64,000 nt of DNA, taken from Tepidicaulis marinus (lineage in GTDB: Bacteria > Pseudomonadota > Alphaproteobacteria > Parvibaculales > Parvibaculaceae). The translations under genes and the position numbers were made by a program. The stretch spans positions 124,001 to 188,000 of the forward strand of contig NZ_BBIO01000002.1 in assembly GCF_000739695.1 (NCBI RefSeq), in the 5' to 3' direction. The notes beneath the pieces were generated by a model, which saw only the letters and a program-made list of their open reading frames with translations, did no database searches and had not been told where the DNA came from. Of this stretch, positions 17,726 to 26,364 are shown piece by piece (the stretch's first letter is position 1; each line of letters opens with the position of its first letter).

Positions 17726-17802
17726 TGGCGATCCCGGCAGGACTCGAACCTGCAACCTGCTGATTAGAAGTCAGCTGCTCTATCCAGTTGAGCTACGGGA
17801 CC
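17726..17802 (-). tRNA. tRNA-Arg (anticodon TCT)
   Basis: A 77-base tRNA on the minus strand. The acceptor stem GGTCCCG pairs with CGGGATC (one G-U), the anticodon loop CTTCTAA gives anticodon TCT reading AGA, the T loop GTTCGAGTC is canonical, and the 3' CCA is encoded. No integrase gene or attachment-site duplication is seen nearby. Confidence 0.95.
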
Positions 17803-17871
17803 TTTGCGCGTCAACACTGGTTAAGGGTGCGCTGCGCGGGCGGCATTAATGGGGCCGCTCAATGTGCCCAC

Positions 17872-18177
17872 TCAATGCGTCCATTGGCCGACGCGGCCGA
17901 ACTTGAAATTATCGGCATAGGCCTTGAGCTTCGGGCGGCGGGGTTTGGGCGCATAAACATCATAGGGAATGTTGTGCTTTTCCGCGTAGGCGACGGCCTC
18001 TTCCCGGCTGTCGAAGAAAAGCCGGACTTGCGAACGCATATCGCCGGAACTCGTATAGCCCATGAGCGGGTCGATCGATCTGGCCTCTTCGGGCTCATAA
18101 TCGAGCACCCATTTGCGGGTTTTGGCCATGCCGGACTGCATGGCGGTTTTTGCAGGTCGATAAATTCGCGCGCGCAT
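17872..18177 (-). CDS. NADH dehydrogenase accessory subunit, NDUFS4-like (ETC complex I subunit)
   Basis: A 101-residue protein of the ETC complex I subunit family, the bacterial equivalent of mitochondrial NDUFS4 (18 kDa). It begins RARIYRPAKTAMQSG, followed by WVLDYEPE and ends with the conserved PKLKAYADNFKFGR. In alphaproteobacteria and mitochondria it binds the peripheral arm of complex I. The start at 18177 follows AAAGGGA; the frame is open to 18315, but only the region from 18177 matches the family. No other nuo genes are in the window, which is common for this subunit. Confidence 0.87.
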   Translation of the reverse strand: MRARIYRPAKTAMQSGMAKTRKWVLDYEPEEARSIDPLMGYTSSGDMRSQVRLFFDSREEAVAYAEKHNIPYDVYAPKPRRPKLKAYADNFKFGRVGQWTH

Positions 18178-18447
18178 TCGAACATCCCTTTCAGCCGTTA
18201 AATCCGGCTCCGGACCGCGCATCGGAAGGCGCCCGGGAACCGGCTCGGTCAGCCTTGGCCTGTATCGCCCGTCCGGCCCATTTTGGCAAGCATTTCGGCA
18301 CAATTTAAGGGCCACAAAGCTGCCCCAATAGGTTCGCGAGAAGATTGCGCCACTGTCACATCACCGACAAATGCCGCGCCTATTTCTGCCCCCGTAGCGG
18401 CGCTCCATCCCGGCGCCCGGTACCGCCCCCAGAGTCGAGGACAGACC
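18178..18447. other. Intergenic region without recognised gene
   Basis: About 270 bases between the divergently read complex I subunit gene and a small hypothetical gene. I see no convincing promoter, tRNA or riboswitch. A few short stretches (GCCACTGT at about 18349-18356, AGTCGAGGACAGACC just before 18448) recall cobalamin-riboswitch boxes, but the rest of the aptamer is missing. Confidence 0.3.
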
Positions 18448-18774
18448 ATGACACGCCCCCTTCCCGCCTCCGCTTTCCGCGCCCGCCAGCCCTCCAGCCT
18501 AAACGGGGCCTTGCCAGCCCCGTCCGGCCCGCTGCCAAACGAGCGGCAAGACAGCCAGCAGGGCGACCAACGGCTGATCCATAAATCGGACCTGGTCGAC
18601 CTTCTCAATGCCTGGAAATTCAACCCGCATGACCGGGCTTGCCTGCTGGAACTTGCCCCGTCTTTCGAACTCGACGGGCAGGTCTTCTATCACCTGCCCG
18701 TTGTCGAGCGGCTGCTGGCCCGGGCTTATTGGGTAGGCAATGACGCCGCCCGCAGTTTCCCCGCCGCTGCCTGA
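18448..18774 (+). CDS. Small hypothetical protein
   Basis: A 108-residue protein I do not recognise. The first ~45 residues are low-complexity and rich in Pro, Ala, Ser and Gln. The rest is a compact, probably helical domain with KSDLVDLLNAWKFNPHDRA and VVERLLARAYWVG. No membrane span or signal is seen. The ATG at 18448 has GAGGA seven bases upstream; the frame is open to 18283 but that part is unsupported. It precedes tRNA-Pro and its role cannot be inferred from neighbours. Confidence 0.5.
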   Translation: MTRPLPASAFRARQPSSLNGALPAPSGPLPNERQDSQQGDQRLIHKSDLVDLLNAWKFNPHDRACLLELAPSFELDGQVFYHLPVVERLLARAYWVGNDAARSFPAAA

Positions 18775-18843
18775 GGCACGGTGAAACGAGGTTCCTCGCG
18801 AGGCCCCGGCCGCTCAGACTTGACGGATGTACTCAGGAAAGAG

Positions 18844-18920
18844 TGGTCGGGGCAGCAAGATTCGAACTTGCGACCCCCTGGTCCCAAACCAGGTGCGCTA
18901 CCAGACTGCGCTATGCCCCG
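18844..18920 (-). tRNA. tRNA-Pro (anticodon TGG)
   Basis: A 77-base tRNA on the minus strand. The acceptor stem CGGGGCA pairs with TGCCCCG, the anticodon arm CCTGGTTTGGGACCAGG presents TGG (reads CCA), the T loop GTTCGAATC is canonical, and ACCA is encoded at the 3' end. Confidence 0.95.
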
Positions 18921-19011
18921 ACCGGGCAGGCCGCATCGCGGCCAACAGGCCTCACCGGCCTTCGAGGCATGAATTACACAGGTCCCATGCCCGGCGCAAC
19001 CGGAATAGGCC

Positions 19012-19449
19012 TTAGCCGCCAAGCAATTTGAAGACGCCGGTTGCCGCCACGACCTGACGCCCTTCGCTTTCGATATGACCGCGCACGAAAACCACGTCGC
19101 CGTCCACCTGCGTGACATGGGCTGTGCCTTGCAGCCAGCCGCCCTCCTTGGCGCTGGCCAGAAACTCGGCATTGATCTTCACGGTGACCGAAGGCCGCTT
19201 CACCGCGCGGAACACCGCCGTCGCCAGAACCCCGTCCGCGAAGGTCATGAGCATGCCGCCATGCACGATGCCGCGCGAATTGCAGTGCCGGCGGCGCAGA
19301 CGTAATCCATGCCAAAAGCCGTCATCCGACGTCTTGTGATAAAAGGGGCCGTTATGGCTGGAAAACGGCCCTCGGGTGCGGCTCGGCTCGAAGCCGGCCG
19401 GAGGATTGTCTTCCAGCTCCTGGCGCGCATCGCTGCCGGCTGTCGTCAC
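19012..19449 (-). CDS. PaaI-type hotdog thioesterase
   Basis: A 145-residue single hotdog-fold protein of the PaaI/YbaW group. The helix-preceding motif RGIVHGGMLMTFADGVLA contains the conserved HGG and the acidic residue used for acyl-CoA hydrolysis in this group. The ending FVRGHIESEGRQVVAATGVFKLL is typical. The natural acyl-CoA is unknown. It is one of two such thioesterases in the window (the other at 60942) and lies alone between tRNA-Pro and the cold-shock gene. Confidence 0.82.
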   Translation of the reverse strand: MTTAGSDARQELEDNPPAGFEPSRTRGPFSSHNGPFYHKTSDDGFWHGLRLRRRHCNSRGIVHGGMLMTFADGVLATAVFRAVKRPSVTVKINAEFLASAKEGGWLQGTAHVTQVDGDVVFVRGHIESEGRQVVAATGVFKLLGG

Positions 19450-19499
19450 GTTTCAACCCGTTTACTTACTGCTTGCTGCCCGGCCTGAAATAACAGGGC

Positions 19500-20042
19500 T
19501 CAATTATGGGATTCAGCGTTCAGGATTTCGGCAACGGCAAGGCCCTTTTGCCCTTCCCCGAAACGCACCCGCACCTGCTGGCCCGGCACAAGCTCGCGCA
19601 GGCCGAAACGGCGCAGCGTTTCCATATGCACGAAAATGTCCGGCGTGCCCTCACCGCGCGTGACGAAACCATAGCCCTTGGCCCGGTTGAACCATTTGAC
19701 GGTGGCAATCTCATAACCGCTGACGGGCACAACCGCCGTCGAGGGCGATTTCTGCGCCGCGCGCACCGGCTCTTTCACTGCCGTCGTATCGTCGATTTCG
19801 AGGATCTTGACCGCCTGCAGGCCCTTGGGGCGCTTGGCCGCCTCGCAGGTCAGCGTGGTGCCTTCCGACAACGTGTCATGCCCCGCCGAACGCAGGCAGG
19901 ATAAATGGATCATGACATCTGCTTCGCCCGTATCGGGAATTAGAAAGCCGTACCCTTTAACAGGATCGAACCATTTGACGACGCCGGTAACTTCATAAAG
20001 CGGTTCGGTACCATGAGCCGCACTCTGAATTTGTTCTTCCAT
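19500..20042 (-). CDS. Double cold-shock-domain protein
   Basis: A protein of about 180 residues with two complete cold-shock domains joined by a linker. Domain 1 (residues ~17-85) has [17 protein letters not shown] and [10 protein letters not shown]; domain 2 (~113-178) has [16 protein letters not shown] and DIFVHME. These are the RNP1/RNP2 aromatic patches that bind single-stranded nucleic acid. Tandem CSD proteins of this size are typical of alphaproteobacteria, unlike the ~70-residue enterobacterial Csp. Start 20042 follows GGGGTGGGG; an in-frame start at 20093 is less likely. A long leader precedes it. Confidence 0.88.
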   Translation of the reverse strand: MEEQIQSAAHGTEPLYEVTGVVKWFDPVKGYGFLIPDTGEADVMIHLSCLRSAGHDTLSEGTTLTCEAAKRPKGLQAVKILEIDDTTAVKEPVRAAQKSPSTAVVPVSGYEIATVKWFNRAKGYGFVTRGEGTPDIFVHMETLRRFGLRELVPGQQVRVRFGEGQKGLAVAEILNAESHN

Positions 20043-20423
20043 CCCCACCCCGACAGCAATGTCACTCAGAACCTCGCAGCTTGCGCTATCCAATACGCGA
20101 CATCGAAGCTCTTCTCACTACGGCGCAGCAAAACACTACACCGCCTCCTCCGAGTTAACTATAGCAGTGCAACAGCTCTCTTCAAAAGAAATCAAGTTTT
20201 CAGCTAGGGGTTTTTCCGTCCGGACCGGTCTATATTGTCACTTTGGCACACCCGCCGCAAAAATAGGCAAGATTGAGCACAACTTGCAGCACCGGAGGGA
20301 TGCATTTAATAAGGAACAGCGCACCCTATATGACTCGATATAGAACAGATTAACTGTTATTCGGGCTGGGAACGCGTCAACAGGAACCGGGATAACCGGA
20401 CGATCAGGGCGGAGAAACGGGGC
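20043..20423. other. Divergent intergenic region before the antiporter operon
   Basis: About 380 bases without a gene, AT-richer than the neighbours. It holds the predicted cold-shock promoter on the minus strand. On the plus strand a weak candidate promoter is TTGCAG (20284-20289) with TAATAA (20307-20312), spacer 17, followed by an inverted repeat CTATAT/ATATAG at 20326-20343 that could be an operator for the antiporter operon. Confidence 0.35.
20158..20185 (-). promoter_or_regulatory. Predicted sigma-70 promoter of the cold-shock gene
   Basis: On the minus strand TTGAAG (20180-20185) and TATAGT (20158-20163) are 16 bases apart. The predicted transcript would start about 110 bases before the coding start, giving a long 5' leader as is usual for cold-shock mRNAs. 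Confidence 0.5.
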
Positions 20424-20900
20424 ATGGTAAAGGCGATCACCTTGGGACTGGGGCTTTTCGCCCTTTGGTTCCTTTTGTCCGGTTATACGATCCCCCTCAT
20501 CCTCACTTTCGGCGTTCTTTCCTGCATTCTCTGCGTCTGGCTGGCTGCCCGCATGGACCTGATCGATGAAGAGGCCGTGCCGCTGCAGCTCAGCGCCGGC
20601 ATTTCGAGCTATTGGGGCTGGCTGGGGCGCGAAATCGCCAAAGCCAATTGGGCAGTCGTCAAAATCATTCTCTCGCCGCGCCTCAAGCTCGACCAGCAGC
20701 TTGTCTATGTGCCCAACAGCCAGAAAAGCGACATGGGCAAGGTCATTTACGCCAATTCGATCACCCTGACACCGGGCACCATCACGGTCGAGACGGAGCC
20801 GGGTAAATTTCTGGTCCATGGCATCACGGGCGCGTTCACCGATCCTGAAGGCCTTGCCGAGATGGACCGCCGCGTTACAGCTATCGAGAGCCGTACATGA
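20424..20900 (+). CDS. mnhE: Mrp-type cation/H+ antiporter subunit E
   Basis: A 158-residue MnhE/MrpE (MbhA-like) protein with two N-terminal membrane spans and a cytoplasmic C-terminal domain. The family signatures YANSITLTPGTITVE and FLVHGITGAF are present. It is the first gene of the operon, preceded by GGCGGAG, and overlaps the next gene by four bases. In the Mrp complex subunit E lies with F and G in the cation-translocating part. Confidence 0.92.
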   Translation: MVKAITLGLGLFALWFLLSGYTIPLILTFGVLSCILCVWLAARMDLIDEEAVPLQLSAGISSYWGWLGREIAKANWAVVKIILSPRLKLDQQLVYVPNSQKSDMGKVIYANSITLTPGTITVETEPGKFLVHGITGAFTDPEGLAEMDRRVTAIESRT

Positions 20901-21208
20901 TGTTTACCGCCGCTATGTTCGCGTTGGCCGTTGCCATGCTGCTCGTGCTGGTGCGCCTGTTTGCCGGTCCCACGCTTTATGACCGCGTCCTTGCGCTGAA
21001 CGCGTTCGGCACCATGACGGTGCTTTTGATCGGCGTTGTGGGGTTCATGACGGAACGGCCCGACTTTCTCGACATCGCGCTGCTCTACGCGCTGATCAAT
21101 TTCGTCGGCACGATCGCCATCTTGAAGTTCTTCCGCTACAAAGACCTCGGTCAGGGCTTGGCGGCAAGCGAAGAGCAGAACTCCCTTCGGGACGGAGGCT
21201 CCCAATGA
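20897..21208 (+). CDS. mnhF: Mrp-type cation/H+ antiporter subunit F
   Basis: A 103-residue protein with three membrane spans, of the MrpF/MbhB family. The hallmark is GPTLYDRVLALNAFGT after the first span and FLDIALLYALINFVGTIA in the third. It overlaps both neighbours (ATGA with mnhE; four bases with mnhG), indicating one translationally coupled operon. Confidence 0.92.
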   Translation: MMFTAAMFALAVAMLLVLVRLFAGPTLYDRVLALNAFGTMTVLLIGVVGFMTERPDFLDIALLYALINFVGTIAILKFFRYKDLGQGLAASEEQNSLRDGGSQ

Positions 21209-21558
21209 ACCTCTCCCTTGATCTCATTCTCGACATCGCAAGCTGGATTTCTTTCGGCCTCGGCGCTTTCTTTCTGATCGTGGGCGCCTTCGGCATGATC
21301 CGCCTGCCCGATTTCTGGTCGCGCCTGCATGCCGCCGGCGTCATCGACACGCTAGGCGCGGAACTGATCGTGCTCGGCATGCTCTTTCAGGCCGGCTTTA
21401 CGATCGTCGCCGTCAAATTGCTGCTAATCGGCGCCTTCGTCTTTCTGACGAGCCCGACCGGCACCCATGCCGTCGCCAATGCTGCCTTTGTGGCGGGGTT
21501 GCGCCCGCTCGGCCTCACCCGCGACGACACGGCCGCCAAAACCGATAAAGGAGCCTGA
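21205..21558 (+). CDS. mnhG: Mrp-type cation/H+ antiporter subunit G
   Basis: A 117-residue protein with three membrane spans, MrpG/MbhC family. It carries GAFGMIRLPDFWSRLHAAGVIDTLGAE, the most conserved stretch of this family (seen here in two parts), and FVFLTSPTGTHAVANAA near the end. It follows mnhF with a four-base overlap. Confidence 0.92.
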   Translation: MNLSLDLILDIASWISFGLGAFFLIVGAFGMIRLPDFWSRLHAAGVIDTLGAELIVLGMLFQAGFTIVAVKLLLIGAFVFLTSPTGTHAVANAAFVAGLRPLGLTRDDTAAKTDKGA

Positions 21559-21563
21559 GCCCC

Positions 21564-22130
21564 ATGGAAGCCTTTATCGACATCGTGCTTTTCGGATTTT
21601 TGATCCTCACCGCCATCGCCATCATGCGGCTGCGTAATCTTTTCGCGGTGGTCATGCTCTCAGGCGTTTTTAGCCTGCTTTCCGCCGGGCTTTTCGTGGT
21701 GATGGACGCCGTGGATGTGGCCTTTACCGAGGCTGCGGTCGGCGCGGGCATTTCCACCGTCCTCATGCTCGGCACCATGGCCATGACCAGCCGGGAAGAA
21801 AAGCCGCCGGTCCATAACCGGCTCTTTTCCTTTGCCATTGCCGTCATCGTCGGCGCGGCGCTGATCTATGGCACGACGGACATGCCGCCTTTCGGCTCCC
21901 CCGATGCGCCGGCGCATCAGCATGTAGGCCCGGATTATATCGAACGCACACCGAAGGAAATCGGCGTGCCCAATGTCGTCACCGCCGTACTCGCCAGCTA
22001 CCGGGGCTTCGATACGCTGGGCGAGGTCGCGGTGATCTTCACCGCAGGCATCGCCGTGATCGTGCTCCTGCACGGACGCACGCGGCCCGCCCGCACCGCC
22101 CGGGCGCGCAAAAAAGAAAAGGACGTCTGA
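21564..22130 (+). CDS. MrpA C-terminal-type subunit (DUF4040; fused MbhD/MbhE-like)
   Basis: A 188-residue membrane protein equal to the C-terminal part of MrpA, separated from any NuoL-like domain. The first half is MbhD-like/DUF4040 with the conserved VAFTEAAVGAGIST, whose glutamate is part of the ion path in relatives. The second half is MbhE-like with VLASYRGFDTLGEVAVIFTA. In typical Mrp operons these modules are fused to a large MrpA; here no large MrpA precedes them. It is five bases from mnhG and overlaps the next start by one base. Confidence 0.85.
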   Translation: MEAFIDIVLFGFLILTAIAIMRLRNLFAVVMLSGVFSLLSAGLFVVMDAVDVAFTEAAVGAGISTVLMLGTMAMTSREEKPPVHNRLFSFAIAVIVGAALIYGTTDMPPFGSPDAPAHQHVGPDYIERTPKEIGVPNVVTAVLASYRGFDTLGEVAVIFTAGIAVIVLLHGRTRPARTARARKKEKDV

Positions 22131-22567
22131 TGCACCACCATCTGATCCTGCGCGTCGTCTCCAAGATGCTCATTCCGCCGATCCTGCTTTATGCGCTTTA
22201 TGTGCAATTTCACGGCGATTTCGGACCCGGCGGCGGTTTCCAGGCCGGGGTGATCTTCGCCGTGGCTTTCATTCTTTACGGTATCGTCTTCAGCCTCGAC
22301 CATCTGCGCCGCGCCGTGCCGCCGCATATCGTGCGCCGCTTCGTGGCGCTGGGACTGCTTATTTATGCCGGTGTCGGGGTCGCCAATCTCTTTTTGGGCG
22401 GCAATTTCCTCGATTATTCCACCCTCGCCCACGACGCCAAGCACGGTCAACATTACGGCATCTTGCTGGTGGAACTCGGCGTCGGCATCACGGTGGCCGC
22501 CGTGATGATTTCCATCTTCTTCGCCTTTGCCTCCCGCCCGCCCACGATCAAGGACACGGACTGGTAA
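22130..22567 (+). CDS. mnhB: Mrp-type cation/H+ antiporter subunit B
   Basis: A 145-residue MrpB/MbhF protein with four membrane spans. The signature is HGDFGPGGGFQAGVIFAVAFIL, followed by a long loop and a final span EVGVGITVAA-like (here ELGVGITVAAVM). The start shares a base with the previous stop, and the stop shares a base with the start of mnhC. Confidence 0.92.
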   Translation: MHHHLILRVVSKMLIPPILLYALYVQFHGDFGPGGGFQAGVIFAVAFILYGIVFSLDHLRRAVPPHIVRRFVALGLLIYAGVGVANLFLGGNFLDYSTLAHDAKHGQHYGILLVELGVGITVAAVMISIFFAFASRPPTIKDTDW

Positions 22568-22962
22568 TGTTCGACGATTTCTCATCCAGCTTCATCATTC
22601 AGCACTACAATTATTGGATGGTCATCGTGTTGATGATGGTCGGCCTTTACATCGTGGTCAGCCGCGGCAATCTGGTGAAGAAGATCGTCGGCCTTAATCT
22701 CTTCCAGACCGCCGTTTTCATGCTCTACATCTCGGTGGGCAAGATCATCGGCGGGACCGCACCGATCCTGACCGGCAACCCGGACGAGGTTTACTCCAAC
22801 CCGCTGCCTCACGTCCTCATCCTCACCGCCATTGTGGTGGGCGTGGCAACGACGGCGCTCGGCCTTGCGCTGATCGTGCGTATCAACGAGCGCTACGGCA
22901 CGATCGAAGAAGATGAGATTGCCGATATAGAACAAGAAATCGACCGGCAGGAGAGCGCCTGA
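22567..22962 (+). CDS. mnhC: Mrp-type cation/H+ antiporter subunit C (NuoK-like)
   Basis: A 131-residue protein with three membrane spans related to NuoK. It has GLYIVVSRGNLVKKIVGLNLFQTAVF and LPHVLILTAIVVGVATTALGLAL. Subunit C sits beside the antiporter-like subunits and carries conserved acidic residues for proton transfer. Its acidic C-terminal tail is cytoplasmic. Start and stop overlap neighbouring genes by one base each. Confidence 0.92.
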   Translation: MFDDFSSSFIIQHYNYWMVIVLMMVGLYIVVSRGNLVKKIVGLNLFQTAVFMLYISVGKIIGGTAPILTGNPDEVYSNPLPHVLILTAIVVGVATTALGLALIVRINERYGTIEEDEIADIEQEIDRQESA

Positions 22963-24503
22963 TGTTATCCGCAATTCTGGCGCATGCCCCTGCCTTGCAA
23001 ACGGTGGTGCCGCTGATCGCCGCACCGCTCTGCGTGCTTTTCGGCCGCCGGCATCTCGCTTGGGCCATTACGCTGGCCGCGAGCCTCATCTCGGCCCTTT
23101 TCGCCGCCTATCTGCTTGCCCAGACACTGGACGGCAGCGTGATTTCCTATGAACTGGGAGGCTGGGCGCCGCCGCTTGGCATCGAATACCGGATCGATGC
23201 GGTCAACGCCTTCGTGCTTTTCATCGTCGCCAGCGTCGGCGCGCTTGTCGCCCTTTATGCGCGCGAAAGCATCGAGCAGGAAATCGACCCGGCGCTTCAC
23301 GTTTATTTCTACACCGCCTTCCTGCTCTGCCTGACCGGGCTTTTGGGCGTGACGATTACGGGGGACGCCTTCAACGTTTTCGTCTTCCTCGAAATCTCCT
23401 CGCTCTCCACTTATACGCTGGTGGCGCTCGGCGCAGGCCGCGATCAACGCGCGCTCACCGCCGCTTATAATTACCTGATCATGGGGACGATCGGGGCGAC
23501 CTTCTTCGTCATCGGCATCGGCTTTCTTTACATGCTGACCGGCACACTCAACATGGCCGATCTTGCCGAACGGATTGCCGCCCTCGGTGACAACCGCACC
23601 TTGCGCATCGCCTTCGTTTTCATCTTCGTGGGCATCGGGCTGAAGCTCGCCATGTTCCCGCTGCATCTCTGGCTGCCCAACGCTTATAGCTACGCGCCGT
23701 CCGTCGTGTCCGTCTTCCTGGCGGCAACGGCCACCAAGGTCGCGGTCTATGTGATGCTGCGTTTCCTCTTCACCGTCTTCGGCTTCGATTACGGCTTTCA
23801 GGCGGCAACGCTGCAGACCATCGTCGTGCCGCTCGCCGTCATTGCCATGTTCGCTTCTTCCATCGTGGCGATTTTCCAGAGCGACCTGAAACGGATGCTC
23901 GCCTATTCGAGCGTCGCGCAGATCGGCTACATCCTGCTCGGTATCTCGCTCCTCAATAAGCCGGGGCTGACGGCTGGCATCATTCACCTCTTCAACCACG
24001 CGGTGATCAAGGGTGCGCTTTTCATGGCCGTCGGCGCCTTCGTTTACCGCATCGGCTCCTCGCGTATCGAAGACCTGCGCGGCATCGGCAAGCAAATGCC
24101 CTGGATGGCTGCCGCCTTCGTTGCCGCAGGTCTCGGCCTTATCGGTGTGCCGCTGACCGCCGGTTTCATTTCCAAATGGTACCTCATTCAGGCAACGCTG
24201 GATGAAGGGGCCTGGTGGCTCGCCCTTCTCATTGTCGGCTCGTCGCTGCTTGCGGTGATTTATGTCTGGCGCGTGGTCGAGGCGATGTATCTGGCAGCGC
24301 CCGTGCAAGACGCGCCGGTGAAAAAAGCCCCCTGGTCCATGATCGTCCCGACCTGGATCATGGTGCTGGCGAGCCTTTATTTCGGCATCAATACCGAGCT
24401 GACCGGCAAAGCGGCCAGCACCGCCGCCGATCTTCTGATCCAGGCAACGCAAATAGAAAAAGCGCCGGAAACAGTTCCCGGCGCACCGGCGGCGGGAGAG
24501 TAA
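22962..24503 (+). CDS. mnhD: Mrp-type antiporter subunit D (NuoL/M/N family), first copy
   Basis: A 513-residue protein with about 14 spans of the NuoL/M/N proton-pump family. It keeps the charged residues of an active channel: glutamate in VFLEISSLSTY, lysine in GIGLKLAMFPLHLWLPNAY, lysine in ATATKVAVY, and histidine/lysine in LFNHAVIKGALFM. Its position directly after mnhC matches MrpD (MbhH). The operon has three proteins of this family; this copy is the most MrpD-like by position. Confidence 0.92.
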   Translation: MLSAILAHAPALQTVVPLIAAPLCVLFGRRHLAWAITLAASLISALFAAYLLAQTLDGSVISYELGGWAPPLGIEYRIDAVNAFVLFIVASVGALVALYARESIEQEIDPALHVYFYTAFLLCLTGLLGVTITGDAFNVFVFLEISSLSTYTLVALGAGRDQRALTAAYNYLIMGTIGATFFVIGIGFLYMLTGTLNMADLAERIAALGDNRTLRIAFVFIFVGIGLKLAMFPLHLWLPNAYSYAPSVVSVFLAATATKVAVYVMLRFLFTVFGFDYGFQAATLQTIVVPLAVIAMFASSIVAIFQSDLKRMLAYSSVAQIGYILLGISLLNKPGLTAGIIHLFNHAVIKGALFMAVGAFVYRIGSSRIEDLRGIGKQMPWMAAAFVAAGLGLIGVPLTAGFISKWYLIQATLDEGAWWLALLIVGSSLLAVIYVWRVVEAMYLAAPVQDAPVKKAPWSMIVPTWIMVLASLYFGINTELTGKAASTAADLLIQATQIEKAPETVPGAPAAGE

Positions 24504-24506
24504 GAG

Positions 24507-26036
24507 ATGGACATGAGCCCTTCCTTCGCCATTAGCCTCGCAGTCCTCCTGCCGCTTATCGGCACGGTGCTGATCGGCATGTCGGACCGCCGCCCCAACC
24601 AGCGCGAGGCGGTTTCCATTCTCACTTCGATCGCGCTTTTCTACGTCGTTGCGGGTTTCCTGCCCGATGTCATGAGCGGCGCGCGCCCGAGCGCCACCTG
24701 GTTCGAAGTGCTGCCAAGCCTTTCCCTTGCCTTCGAGATCGAGCCGCTCGGCATGCTCTTCGCGCTTGTCGCCTCGGGCCTTTGGATCGTTACGGCGCTT
24801 TATTGCATCGGCTATATGCGCGGTAACAAGGAAAGTCACCAGACGCGCTTTTACATGTGTTTCGCGCTGGCGATCTCGGCGGCCATCGGTATCGCCTTTG
24901 CCGCCAATATGTTCACGCTCTTCATCTTCTACGAAGTGCTGACGATTTCGACCTACCCGCTCGTCGCGCATAAGCAGAACGAGGCGGCGAAATCCGGCGC
25001 GCGGACCTATCTCGGCATTCTGATCGGCACGTCCATCGGCTTCCAGCTCATTGCCATCATCTGGACCTGGATCCTTGCGGGCACGCTCGACTTTAAACTC
25101 GGCGGCATTCTGGCGGGCAAGATCGACCCCACCATCCTGCCCGTCCTTCTCGGCCTTTACGCTTTCGGTATCGGCAAGGCCGCGCTTATGCCGTTTCACC
25201 GCTGGCTGCCTGCCGCCATGGTGGCGCCGACCCCGGTCAGCGCGCTCCTCCATGCCGTGGCCGTTGTGAAGGCGGGCGTCTTCACCATGCTCAAAGTGGG
25301 TGTCTATATCTTCGGCATCGACCTTCTGGCCGTCACGCAAGCCTCCGACTGGCTGATGTGGCTTGCCGCCGCATCGATCCTCATTGCCTCCACCATTGCG
25401 CTGACGAAAGACAATCTGAAAGCGCGGCTGGCTTATTCCACCGTCTCACAGCTTTCCTACATCACGCTCGGCATGGCGCTTGCCACCTCGCTCGGCGTCA
25501 TGGGCGGGGCGATGCATATCGCCATGCACGCGATGGGCAAGATCACGCTCTTCATGTGCGCGGGCGCCATTTATGTCGCCACTCATAAGACAGAGATCAG
25601 CGATATGGATGGGCTGGGGCGCATCATGCCCTTCACTTTCGGCGCCTTCCTCATCGGCGCGCTTTCGATCATCGGCCTGCCGCCGCTCGGCGGGGCCTGG
25701 AGCAAATGGTATTTGATGCTGGGCGCGGCCGATGCCGGTCATCAAATCATGATCGTTGTTTTCATGGTAAGCTCGCTGCTCAATGTCGCTTATCTGCTGC
25801 CCATCGTGGCGCGGGCTTTCTTCGTGCCCGCCCCGCGCTTTGCCAGCGCCGGTGCGGCAGCAGTGCCAGTGCGCGGCGGCATTCAGGAAGCCCCGATCCT
25901 GTGCGTGCTGCCGCCGGTCATCACCGCGATCGGCTGCCTCCTCCTCTTCTTCTATGCCGGGGAAATTTACAGCCTCATCTATCCAGTCGCCTTCCCCGAT
26001 CCTTCTTCCGCCGCCGTTCAAAGCTTGGCACCATAA
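24507..26036 (+). CDS. Mrp/NuoL/M/N-type proton-conducting subunit, second copy
   Basis: A 509-residue NuoL/M/N-family membrane protein with about 14 spans. Channel residues are retained: E in FYEVLTISTYPLV, K in GIGKAALMPFHRWLP, K in HAVAVVKAGVFTM, and K in MHAMGKITLFM. It starts three bases after the first copy, so it is part of the same operon. It is annotated in relatives as MnhD or as a proton-conducting transporter; whether it substitutes for the missing MrpA head is inference. Confidence 0.88.
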   Translation: MDMSPSFAISLAVLLPLIGTVLIGMSDRRPNQREAVSILTSIALFYVVAGFLPDVMSGARPSATWFEVLPSLSLAFEIEPLGMLFALVASGLWIVTALYCIGYMRGNKESHQTRFYMCFALAISAAIGIAFAANMFTLFIFYEVLTISTYPLVAHKQNEAAKSGARTYLGILIGTSIGFQLIAIIWTWILAGTLDFKLGGILAGKIDPTILPVLLGLYAFGIGKAALMPFHRWLPAAMVAPTPVSALLHAVAVVKAGVFTMLKVGVYIFGIDLLAVTQASDWLMWLAAASILIASTIALTKDNLKARLAYSTVSQLSYITLGMALATSLGVMGGAMHIAMHAMGKITLFMCAGAIYVATHKTEISDMDGLGRIMPFTFGAFLIGALSIIGLPPLGGAWSKWYLMLGAADAGHQIMIVVFMVSSLLNVAYLLPIVARAFFVPAPRFASAGAAAVPVRGGIQEAPILCVLPPVITAIGCLLLFFYAGEIYSLIYPVAFPDPSSAAVQSLAP

Positions 26037-26043
26037 AGGCCCC

Positions 26044-26364
26044 ATGATGAACGCTAAGACAGACACCTCCCTTCCCGCGATCGCCCGGCTTCTTGGCCGC
26101 CTCGACGGCCGAATGCTCTTTTGGCTGCTGGTACTTGCAGGCGTCCTTCTCGCCTTGAGCGATTTCGCCTATCACCGCCATGAGATTTTCGATTTCGAGG
26201 CAGTGCCGCTTTTCTATGCCGGTTTCGCTGCCGCTTCCGTTCTTGTGCTGGTGCTGGCGGGCGGGATCTTCCGGGCACTCTTCAAGCGCGGCGAGAATTT
26301 CTACGCGCCCTTCAGCACCGACAGCGAGCCGCCTTTGAAAGCGCAGGAGCGCGATCATGCCTGA
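26044..26364 (+). CDS. Small two-span membrane protein of the antiporter operon
   Basis: A 106-residue protein with two predicted membrane helices (about residues 25-43 and 58-78) joined by a charged loop FAYHRHEIFDFE, then a basic stretch and an acidic tail. I do not recognise a named family. It sits seven bases after the second and overlaps the third NuoL/M/N-type gene by eight bases, so it is almost certainly co-translated and may be an accessory subunit. The ATG at 26044 was chosen over 26047 arbitrarily; the frame is open far upstream but only as a shadow of the previous gene. Confidence 0.75.
   Translation: MMNAKTDTSLPAIARLLGRLDGRMLFWLLVLAGVLLALSDFAYHRHEIFDFEAVPLFYAGFAAASVLVLVLAGGIFRALFKRGENFYAPFSTDSEPPLKAQERDHA

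Noticed and set aside
18340-18447. Possible cobalamin riboswitch (GCCACTGT and AGTCGAGGACAGACC)
   Set aside because: The other conserved boxes and the required 5' helices are missing, and the gene downstream has no link to B12.
22965-25340. Very long open frame (791 codons) on the minus strand
   Set aside because: It is antisense to the two large antiporter genes, rich in His, Asp, Arg and Gly as expected of a shadow frame in GC-rich DNA, and has no domain pattern.
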